Positions 8,022-13,408 of a stretch of DNA of 15,312 nt are shown here, one piece after another. Position numbers and translations under genes: made by a program. The stretch comes from Clostridia bacterium. Its GTDB lineage: Bacteria; Bacillota; Clostridia; Oscillospirales; Acutalibacteraceae. The notes beneath the pieces were generated by a model. It was not told the DNA's origin and did no database searches. It worked only from the letters and a program-made list of their open reading frames with translations. Location of the stretch: NCBI GenBank assembly GCA_900769375.1, contig CAAGGN010000181.1, forward strand, positions 1-15,312, given 5' to 3'. Each line of letters begins with the position of its first letter. Position 1 is the first letter of the stretch.

Positions 8022-8237
8022 ATGGAAGAGATTAAACTCGGTAAGTATAGACATTTTAAGGGCAATGAATATGAAGTTATAGGTATAGCCCGTGATAGTG
8101 AAACCTTGGAGGACACGGTGGTTTACCGTGCCCTCTACGGTGAAGGTGGCCTTTGGGTTAGAAATGCTAAAATGTTTTCGGAGACCGTAAGTCGCGACGG
8201 CAAAACCTTTAAAAGATTTACCTATATTGGAGAGTAA
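8022..8237 (+). CDS. DUF1653 family small protein
   Basis: A 71-aa protein matching the DUF1653 family, whose function is unknown. Diagnostic segments are KYRHFKGNEYEVIGIARDSE near the start, VVYRALYGEGGLWVR in the middle and KRFTYI at the end. It starts 1 bp after the aminopeptidase stop. No good ribosome binding site precedes it, so it probably depends on ribosomes that have just finished the aminopeptidase. No signal peptide or membrane segment is present. Confidence 0.85.
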   Translation: MEEIKLGKYRHFKGNEYEVIGIARDSETLEDTVVYRALYGEGGLWVRNAKMFSETVSRDGKTFKRFTYIGE

Positions 8238-8240
8238 TTT

Positions 8241-8678
8241 ATGAAAAGCAAAAAAATCATTATTTCAAGCGCCTTTGCGGGTGAAGGAAATGATGTTACC
8301 GCCGCAGTGGCGGATGCTCTCGACAAGCTTGAAAAAGCAGGCGGAACCTTGTGTTTTGAGAAAGGCATTTACCACTTTTTTGCGGAAAATGCCTTGACGA
8401 AATTTCTTGCTATTCCCAATAGTTCTCTCGGAAACAAAAAAATAATTTTCCCCATTTTTGATTTTAAGAATCTTACTGTTGACGGGGGAAATTCTACATT
8501 TGTTTTTCACGGCGGAAGTTTGCCTTTTGTTGTCAGAAATTCAGATAATATTACTTTTAAAAATTTTATTGCCGACATAAAGGATAATCTTCTCACGGTC
8601 AAGGAAAAGAATGATGATGTCTTATTTTTTGATAAGTGTGAAAACGTCACGGTGGAAAACGTAATCGTAGATAAATAA
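8241..8678 (+). pseudogene. Truncated beta-helix protein, probable remnant of a GH110-like glycosidase
   Basis: A 145-aa open frame that reads like the N-terminus of a right-handed beta-helix enzyme, closest in my judgement to GH110 alpha-galactosidases. The signs are G-x-x-N-D-V-T-A-A-V (15-23), GTLCFEKGIYHF (35-46), the run FKNLTVDGGNSTFVFHGG (75-92) and NITFKNFIADI (103-113). GH110 enzymes are around 600 aa, so at most the first quarter remains. The last 30 residues (VLFFDKCENVTVENVIVDK) resemble a later beta-helix rung, suggesting an in-frame internal deletion as well as C-terminal loss. The catalytic region is absent. It still has a GGAGAG site before its ATG, no internal stop, and sits last in the operon with a terminator 2 bp after its stop. 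It looks more AT-rich than its neighbours. It could instead be a small functional protein. Confidence 0.55.
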
Positions 8679-8680
8679 AA

Positions 8681-8708
8681 GAAGACCTTCCCGATTGGGA
8701 AGGTCTTT
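8681..8708 (+). terminator. Intrinsic terminator of the DUF951-prfA operon
   Basis: AAGACCTTCCC and GGGAAGGTCTT form an 11-bp perfect stem (plus one G-U pair at the base) around a GATT loop. Only a short T run follows on the plus strand. On the minus strand the hairpin is followed by CTTCTTTTATTTAT, so it can also stop transcription arriving from degV. Confidence 0.85.
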
Positions 8709-8787
8709 AATATATAAAAGGGGCTTGAATCGGTACTCTGTGGACATATTCAAACTGTCGCCGATTGGCAGGATATCCTAAAAATTG
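8709..8787. other. 79-bp spacer between two convergent terminators, with a repeated CCGATTGG
   Basis: No gene is recognisable here. The octamer CCGATTGG at 8761-8768 repeats the loop region of the operon terminator (8691-8698), again as a small GCC-GATT-GGC hairpin. TTGAAT and ATTCAA (about 8725-8752) could pair around a 17-nt loop, and GGATATCC (8771-8778) is a palindrome. This may be degenerate terminator sequence or a small structured RNA tail; neither can be supported further. Confidence 0.3.
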
Positions 8788-8811
8788 CCCCTGCAATATC
8801 TTATGCAGGGG
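8788..8811 (-). terminator. Intrinsic terminator of degV
   Basis: CCCCTGCA and TGCAGGGG form a perfect 8-bp GC-rich stem with an 8-nt loop. On the minus strand it lies 14 bp after the degV stop and is followed by CAATTTTT. T-rich sequence on the plus-strand side as well makes it potentially bidirectional, a second barrier to readthrough from the upstream operon. Confidence 0.85.
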
Positions 8812-8825
8812 ATTTTATTTTGCTA

Positions 8826-9683
8826 CTATGCTATGGGATGCTTTCTTACAAAGAGAACACCCAAGGTATCTGCGCCGCAATGGGCAGAAATGGTGCAACT
8901 CGCTCTTGTTACGAAAACTTCTTTAAAAGGAAGGGCGTTTTTAACTGTCTCTACAACACCTTCTACAATCTCAGGGTCGCAACCTGCATGGGTTACGAAA
9001 ACGCGGTCAAGGTCTATATCGCTTCCGTCGCCAAGACGCTCAATGGCGTACTCCTTGGTAACATCGCTATATTTACCGCGATACTTTTTGCCAACGCCCA
9101 TAGCGCCGTTTTTAACCTCGATGCAGGGCTTAAGCTTAAGGAGGTTAGCGCCTAAAACTGCAACTGCAGAACAACGGCCGCCTTTATGAAGATAATCAAG
9201 TTTGTCTATAACGAAGGAAGCGTCAACACAAGGTTTAAGCTCCTCGATTTTTTCAACAATTTCCTTGGCTTCAAGACCTTGGTTTACCATTTCTGCAGCG
9301 GCAACTACTAAAAGTCCGCCACCGGTGGAAAGGTTTCTTGTATCAACAACAAAAATGTTTTCAAACTCACTTGCGGCAAGGCAGGTATTATTATATGTTG
9401 AGGACATTTCAGAACTTAAAGTGAAATGAATAACCGTTTTACCGGCTTCTGCAAAGGGACGGAAAAAGTCAATGCATTCGCCTACATTTGCGGCAGTGGT
9501 TTTAGGAAGTTCACCGGTTTTGCGGTGGTGCTCATAAATGTCGTCAGGCGTGATATCAATACCGTCGCGATAGGTTTTATCACCTAAAGTAACGCCAAGA
9601 GGGATTATAGAAACATTATATCTTTCTATTAGAGCGGCGCCTAAATCGGTAGTACTGTCACTTGTAATTACAATATTACTCAA
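8826..9683 (-). CDS. DegV family fatty-acid-binding protein (FakB-like)
   Basis: DegV proteins bind a long-chain fatty acid; FakB members present it to the kinase FakA for phosphorylation. The usual motifs are present: ITSDSTTDL near the start, a T/S-rich ligand segment FTLSSEMSSTYNN (about 87-99), VDTRNLSTGGG, and KLDYLHKGGRCS leading to a K-P-C-I strand. I place the start at TTG 9683 (285 aa). The next in-frame upstream TTG (9698) would lie in the ribosome binding site itself; GGAGGA at 9696-9691 is 7 nt from TTG 9683, and the resulting M-S-N-I-V-I-T-S-D-S is a normal DegV N-terminus. It is monocistronic, with its own promoter and terminator. FakA is not in the window, so FakB activity is inferred from family only. 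Confidence 0.92.
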   Translation of the reverse strand: MSNIVITSDSTTDLGAALIERYNVSIIPLGVTLGDKTYRDGIDITPDDIYEHHRKTGELPKTTAANVGECIDFFRPFAEAGKTVIHFTLSSEMSSTYNNTCLAASEFENIFVVDTRNLSTGGGLLVVAAAEMVNQGLEAKEIVEKIEELKPCVDASFVIDKLDYLHKGGRCSAVAVLGANLLKLKPCIEVKNGAMGVGKKYRGKYSDVTKEYAIERLGDGSDIDLDRVFVTHAGCDPEIVEGVVETVKNALPFKEVFVTRASCTISAHCGADTLGVLFVRKHPIA

Positions 9684-9718
9684 AATAATTTCCTCCAATT
9701 AAATAATTATCTATTCAT

Positions 9719-9747
9719 ATTATATCATTATTTCGTCTAAAACTCAA
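9719..9747 (-). promoter_or_regulatory. Sigma-A-type promoter of degV
   Basis: On the minus strand, TTGAGT (9747-9742), a 17-bp spacer and a perfect TATAAT (9724-9719). The -10 box lies about 35 bp upstream of the TTG start. It is divergent from the ispE promoter with 22 bp between the -35 boxes. Confidence 0.8.
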
Positions 9748-9769
9748 TATATTTTTAAAATGCCCCTGC

Positions 9770-9798
9770 TTGACAAAGGTTAAAGGAGGGGATAAAAT
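9770..9798 (+). promoter_or_regulatory. Sigma-A-type promoter of ispE
   Basis: A perfect TTGACA (9770-9775), a 17-bp spacer and TAAAAT (9793-9798). It is the strongest-looking promoter in the window and predicts a leader of about 24 nt, with AAAGGAGG at 9815-9822 placed 6 nt before the ispE ATG. Confidence 0.85.
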
Positions 9799-9828
9799 AT
9801 AATTGTAACACAATAAAGGAGGCGGAAT

Positions 9829-10671
9829 ATGAGGTATATTGCAAATGCTAAAATCAATTTTACCCTTGATATAAAAGGTAAAAGGGAGGATGGCTATCAT
9901 CTTATTGATTCGGTTATGCAGTCGGTTTCTCTTTCGGATATCGTTACCGTGGAAAAGGCGGATAAAATCTCGGTTATCTGCGGTGATGATGAAATAACGG
10001 GAGAAAAAAATATTGCCTTTAAAGCCGCCAAGGAATTTTTTGAATTTACGGGAATAAACGGCGGCGCCGAAATAACCATAGAAAAGCATATTCCTAAAGC
10101 CGCAGGGCTTGGAGGTGGAAGCGCCGATGCCGCCGCAGTTATTGTGGGGCTTAATGACCTATATAAAACCGCTCTCACATTAAAAGAACTTGCCGATATA
10201 GGGCTTAAAGTGGGTGCCGATGTTCCTTTTTGTATAGCAGGCGGCACTATGAGAGCAACGGGTATAGGCGAAATATTAGAAACCTTGCCCCATTTTCCTA
10301 AAAAGCATATAGTAATAGTGAAAAACGGCGAAAAACTCTCCACAAAGGAAATGTACCAAAAAATAGATAGCGGCAAGAGTTTAATTCCTAAAACCGAAGA
10401 TTTTATTAAATGTCTCTTGGAAGGCGAATTTGAAAACGCTCTTAAAAATACGGGCAATGCTTTTCTTGGCGTTTGCAGTATAGATAATATCAAAGAATTG
10501 GCTAAGGATTTCAGTCCTCTCTGTGTCGGACTTTCGGGAAGCGGCCCCAGTGTTTATGCCATATTCGATTGTCAAAAATCCGCAAAAGAATTTGCCGATC
10601 ATCTTTCTCAAAATAATTCAACTCCCTATCTTGCCGAGATTTCCGCTTTTGGAATTAAAGAAACTGAATAA
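9829..10671 (+). CDS. ispE: 4-diphosphocytidyl-2-C-methyl-D-erythritol kinase
   Basis: GHMP kinase of the MEP (non-mevalonate) isoprenoid pathway: phosphorylates CDP-ME at the 2-hydroxyl with ATP. The 280-aa length is standard. K8 in NAKINFTLDI and D131 in GADVPFCIAGG are the expected catalytic pair. The ATP loop is AAGLGGGSADAA (91-102), and the C-terminal GHMP motif LSGSGPSVYAIF is intact. DGYHLIDSVMQSVSLSD (21-37) is the usual substrate-side segment. It is transcribed from its own strong promoter and is followed after 6 bp by a hairpin, so it is probably monocistronic with some readthrough into spoIIR. Confidence 0.97.
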   Translation: MRYIANAKINFTLDIKGKREDGYHLIDSVMQSVSLSDIVTVEKADKISVICGDDEITGEKNIAFKAAKEFFEFTGINGGAEITIEKHIPKAAGLGGGSADAAAVIVGLNDLYKTALTLKELADIGLKVGADVPFCIAGGTMRATGIGEILETLPHFPKKHIVIVKNGEKLSTKEMYQKIDSGKSLIPKTEDFIKCLLEGEFENALKNTGNAFLGVCSIDNIKELAKDFSPLCVGLSGSGPSVYAIFDCQKSAKEFADHLSQNNSTPYLAEISAFGIKETE

Positions 10672-10694
10672 AACATCAAACTTCTGTCAATATT
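10665..10694 (+). promoter_or_regulatory. Possible forespore-sigma (SigF/SigG-like) promoter of spoIIR
   Basis: TGAATA (10665-10670) equals the SigG-type -35 box and partly fits SigF. After 17 bp comes CAATATT (10688-10694), a weak match to the -10 box. It overlaps the ispE stop codon, so the -35 match may be chance. In B. subtilis spoIIR is transcribed by SigF, which is the reason for looking here. Low confidence. Confidence 0.22.
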
Positions 10695-10726
10695 TTCCTT
10701 GTGAAATTTTTTGACAGGAGTTTTTT
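10678..10726 (+). terminator. ispE terminator-like hairpin that also contains the spoIIR ribosome binding site
   Basis: AAACTTCTGTCAA (10678-10690) pairs with TTGACAGGAGTTT (10711-10723) in 13 bp with a single G-U pair. A 20-nt loop holds a minor TTTC/GAAA stem. The run of six T (10721-10726) at the base makes it terminator-like and ends directly at the spoIIR ATG (10727). ACAGGAG, the only plausible Shine-Dalgarno for spoIIR, is inside the 3' arm. Confidence 0.7.
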
Positions 10727-11326
10727 ATGCTTAGAAAAAATATTGAAACAGGAATTATTTTTGGTCTTATCTGCGCCATAATTTTAAGCGTGGCAAACTT
10801 TAATGTGGCCTGCGAGGATTTAAGGCAAGGGGTTTTACGACTTCATATAATCGCCAATTCCGATAGTGAGGAAGATCAGAGTTTAAAACTTAAAGTAAGG
10901 GACGAAATACTTAAAGAGAGCGGATACTTATTTGATAATGCCGATAATCTTGAAGGCGCCATAGTGTGCGCAAAGGAAAATATTCCCAAGGTTACGGAAA
11001 TTGCCAATAAGGTTTGCGCCGAAAACGGCGCCGAGTATCTGGCGAGCGCAAGGGTAGGGAAAAGCTATTTCGAGACAAGGGAATATGAAGATTTCACCCT
11101 TCCCGCAGGAGAATATAACTCCCTCATAGTTACTCTTGGAGCCGCCCATGGCAAAAATTGGTGGTGCGTGGTTTATCCCGCCGTTTGCATACCTTCTGCC
11201 TCGGCAGATTTATCCGAAAGCGTAGGCAAGGGCGGTACTAAAATCGCTAAAAATCCCAGCAAATACGTTATGCGTTTTAAAGTAGTTGAATGGTATGAAA
11301 GCATTAGAAGAAAGTGCCGAAAATAA
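10727..11326 (+). CDS. spoIIR: Stage II sporulation protein R
   Basis: SpoIIR is made in the forespore, exported, and activates the SpoIIGA protease that processes pro-SigE in the mother cell. The 199-aa protein has one N-terminal hydrophobic helix or signal (about 8-24) after M-L-R-K-N. The family signature follows: LRLHIIANSDSEEDQ (37-51) with KVRDEIL, then LPAGEYNSLIVTLG (125-138) and GKNWWCVVYPAVC (142-154). The start at ATG 10727 is set by the AGGAG site 6 nt upstream. Its presence marks the organism as an endospore former or a recent descendant of one. The gene following it, rpmE, has its own promoter. Confidence 0.96.
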   Translation: MLRKNIETGIIFGLICAIILSVANFNVACEDLRQGVLRLHIIANSDSEEDQSLKLKVRDEILKESGYLFDNADNLEGAIVCAKENIPKVTEIANKVCAENGAEYLASARVGKSYFETREYEDFTLPAGEYNSLIVTLGAAHGKNWWCVVYPAVCIPSASADLSESVGKGGTKIAKNPSKYVMRFKVVEWYESIRRKCRK

Positions 11327-11353
11327 TAAATTTTGTAAATTTTCAAATTTTAC

Positions 11354-11382
11354 TTGCATTTTCAGTTATTATGTGCTATTAT
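11354..11382 (+). promoter_or_regulatory. Sigma-A-type promoter of rpmE
   Basis: TTGCAT (11354-11359), a 17-bp spacer and TATTAT (11377-11382). The -10 box is 30 bp before the rpmE start. Just upstream, 11335-11353 is an imperfect AT-rich palindrome (GTAAA...TTTAC) that could be an operator or simply AT-rich sequence. Confidence 0.7.
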
Positions 11383-11412
11383 TCTAATGTTAATGAAATG
11401 AAAGGGGTGACA

Positions 11413-11619
11413 ATGGTGAAAGAAGGCATTCATCCGCAGTATGAAAAGGTAACTATTAAGTGCGCATGCGGCGCTGAATTCGAAACTAGCTCAACAAAGA
11501 AAGACATTCGTTTGGATATTTGTTCTAAATGTCATCCGTTTTTTACCGGTAAGCAGAAGTTGGTAGATACCGGCGGTCGTGTTGATAGATTTAAGAAGCG
11601 CTTTGGTATTGATGAATAA
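11413..11619 (+). CDS. rpmE: 50S ribosomal protein L31 (bL31, zinc-binding form)
   Basis: A 68-aa ribosomal protein at the large subunit central protuberance and inter-subunit bridge. It opens with M-V-K-E-G-I-H-P-Q-Y and has CAC (17-19) plus CSKC (37-40), the four-cysteine zinc set of the C+ form of L31; GGRVDRFKKRFG near the end is also diagnostic. The frame is open further upstream, but the conserved N-terminus and the AAAGGGGTG site (11401-11409) fix the start at ATG 11413 or at the GTG 11416 next to it. The GTG would give M-K-E-G-I-H-P, the commoner N-terminus. It forms a single-gene unit with its own promoter and terminator. Confidence 0.97.
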   Translation: MVKEGIHPQYEKVTIKCACGAEFETSSTKKDIRLDICSKCHPFFTGKQKLVDTGGRVDRFKKRFGIDE

Positions 11620-11633
11620 TAATTACCTTGAAT

Positions 11634-11664
11634 CCGCAATCGTGTAAAACGGTTGCGGTTTTTT
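11634..11664 (+). terminator. Intrinsic terminator of rpmE
   Basis: CCGCAATCGT and ACGGTTGCGG form a 10-bp stem with one G-U pair around a GTAAA loop, followed by TTTTTT. A textbook rho-independent terminator 14 bp after the rpmE stop. Confidence 0.93.
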
Positions 11665-11698
11665 CTTATTATATACTTTTAAAAAAGGGGGCGACGCC

Positions 11699-12322
11699 GT
11701 GGAAAATTATATAACACTTTTAGGTGAATCGAGAGCGGAATACGAAGAAAAGCGTTCACGTTTTATTGCAAGGGCCTTTCCCTGCGATAGTGAGGCAAGG
11801 GCCTTCGAGATATTAAGCGCCGTAAAAAGCGAGTGTTGGGATGCGAGGCATAATTGCTATGCTTACGTTTTGAAGGATGGCTCCGCGCGTTTTTCTGATG
11901 ACGGTGAGCCCCACGGTACCGCAGGCAAGCCCATACTCGACTGCATTATGGGAAGCGGAGCCGTAGACGTTATAGTTGTGGTAACGAGATACTTTGGCGG
12001 CGTCCTTTTGGGTACGGGGGGACTAGTCCGCGCTTATTCCGGTAGCGCCAAGGAATCTTTGCAGAATGCCGAAAAGGTTCTTATGTGTCTTGGGACCGAA
12101 ATGGCAGTAAATTGCTCATATTCAGAACTTAAACTCTTGGAAAAACTTATAACAAAATCGGGAGGTAATATTACCGATACGGATTATACCGATAGCGTGA
12201 GGGTGTTTTTTACCCTTAAAAACGAGGATATCGAGGGCTTTTCCTTAGAATTAACCGAGACCTTTTCGGGTAAAATTTCTGCCGAAGAATTAAATTCCAA
12301 ATATTTTCCCTTTAAAATTTAA
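11699..12322 (+). CDS. yigZ: YigZ/IMPACT family protein
   Basis: A 207-aa member of the YigZ (YvyE) family, related to eukaryotic IMPACT; biochemical role is not settled, though a link to translation has been proposed for the family. The IMPACT domain covers about 15-125: KRSRFIA, AR-HNCYAYVL, RFSDDGEPHGTAGKPIL (64-80) and VVVTRYFGGVLLGTGGLVRAY (93-113, one signature block). The remaining roughly 80 residues fit the C-terminal DUF1949 domain. The start is GTG 11699, with a GGGGG site 7 nt upstream. The rpmE terminator ends only 34 bp before it and I see no good promoter between, so it may depend on readthrough or on a promoter overlapping the terminator. Confidence 0.93.
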   Translation: MENYITLLGESRAEYEEKRSRFIARAFPCDSEARAFEILSAVKSECWDARHNCYAYVLKDGSARFSDDGEPHGTAGKPILDCIMGSGAVDVIVVVTRYFGGVLLGTGGLVRAYSGSAKESLQNAEKVLMCLGTEMAVNCSYSELKLLEKLITKSGGNITDTDYTDSVRVFFTLKNEDIEGFSLELTETFSGKISAEELNSKYFPFKI

Positions 12323-12382
12323 GAAAAAGAAGGAAATTTGTCATATTTGTCTAATAATATAGATAGAGAGGTATGAAACAAA

Positions 12383-13384
12383 ATGGATGAAATAAGAAAA
12401 CAAAGTGAAAAAATAGAGCGAGAAACCTTATCTCCCTTTGCGGCTTTAAGTGAAAACAGTAAGGGAAGGAAGGTTTCTGAAGAACCCTGCCCCATGAGAA
12501 CGGAGTATCAAAGGGATAGAGATAGAGTTATTCATTCAAGAGCGTTCCGCCGCCTTAAGCATAAAACTCAGGTATTTTTATCTCCCGAATCTGATCATTA
12601 CCGTACCCGCCTTACCCATACTCTTGAGGTTTCTCAGATTTCAAGAACAGTGTCAAGAGCGCTGCGGCTCAATGAGGATTTGACCGAGGCAATCGCTCTT
12701 AGTCACGATTTGGGTCATACTCCTTTCGGTCACGCAGGTGAAAGCGCTCTTAATGCAATTTCGCCCATCGCATTTACCCATTTTGAGCAGAGCGTAAGGG
12801 GTTGCGAAAAGTTGGAAAAGGGCGGCAGAGGCCTTAATCTTACCGCCGAGGTTATTGATGGAATTATTAATCATACCAAGGGCGAATGGGCCCATACGGC
12901 AGAGGGCAAAATCGTCAGATACTGCGACCATATTGCTTATATGAATCATGATATCGAGGATGCCATAAGAGCCGACGTTTTAAAATTCGAGGATATTCCC
13001 GAAGATGTGGTTAAGTATCTCGGTGAAACGAAAACCCAAAGAATCACCAAAATGGTAGCTTCCCTTATTGAAAATACCGATGGACTCGACGTTAAATTTG
13101 ATGATGAAACCTATTTTTATTACGATAAGCTTCATAAGTTTATGTATGAGGCGGTCTATAAGAATAAGAAGGCCAAGGCCGAGGAGTTAAAGGTAGAAGG
13201 TATTATTTCAGGAATTTACGAATACCTTATGAAAAACCCTCAGGTAATGGGCGAAGAATATCAGAAGATTTGCGAAGAAGAGGGTATAGAGAGAGCGGTT
13301 GTGGATTATATTGCGGGTATGACCGACCACTTTGCCGTTACAACCTATTCAAATATCTATATTCCTAAATTCTGGAAACTGTAG
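12383..13384 (+). CDS. dgt: dGTPase-like deoxynucleotide triphosphohydrolase (HD domain)
   Basis: Hydrolyses a dNTP to the deoxynucleoside and triphosphate, controlling the dNTP pool. The 333-aa length is that of the short dGTPase-like subfamily. The N-terminal block YQRDRDRVIHSRAFRRLKHK (42-61) and VFLSPESDHYRTRLTH lead to the HD metal ligands H79, H108/D109 (SHDLGHTPFGH) and D182 (YCDHIAYMNHDIEDA). GAGAGG lies 11 nt before the ATG. It precedes dnaG by 24 bp, a neighbourhood common in Clostridia. Which dNTP it prefers cannot be told from the sequence. Confidence 0.94.
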   Translation: MDEIRKQSEKIERETLSPFAALSENSKGRKVSEEPCPMRTEYQRDRDRVIHSRAFRRLKHKTQVFLSPESDHYRTRLTHTLEVSQISRTVSRALRLNEDLTEAIALSHDLGHTPFGHAGESALNAISPIAFTHFEQSVRGCEKLEKGGRGLNLTAEVIDGIINHTKGEWAHTAEGKIVRYCDHIAYMNHDIEDAIRADVLKFEDIPEDVVKYLGETKTQRITKMVASLIENTDGLDVKFDDETYFYYDKLHKFMYEAVYKNKKAKAEELKVEGIISGIYEYLMKNPQVMGEEYQKICEEEGIERAVVDYIAGMTDHFAVTTYSNIYIPKFWKL

Positions 13385-13408
13385 TCAAATTAAGAAAGGG
13401 TGATATAA

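Noticed and set aside
8022..8678. DUF1653 and the beta-helix fragment as a toxin-antitoxin pair
   Set aside because: Small adjacent genes with close spacing, but DUF1653 is a widespread solitary domain and the second frame is an enzyme-like fragment; no toxin or antitoxin motif is present.
8712..9155. A long plus-strand open frame running from the intergenic spacer through the degV 3' end
   Set aside because: It is mostly antisense to a clear DegV gene, has no ribosome binding site or recognisable domain, and crosses the degV terminator hairpin.
9897..10493. 198-codon minus-strand open frame opposite ispE
   Set aside because: Shadow of ispE: low-complexity serine/proline/isoleucine text over conserved GHMP motifs.
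11335..11353. AT-rich palindrome upstream of rpmE as a possible Zur operator
   Set aside because: It lacks the Zur core, and this L31 is the zinc-binding form, which is not the one normally repressed by Zur. A possible weak spoIIR terminator or chance.
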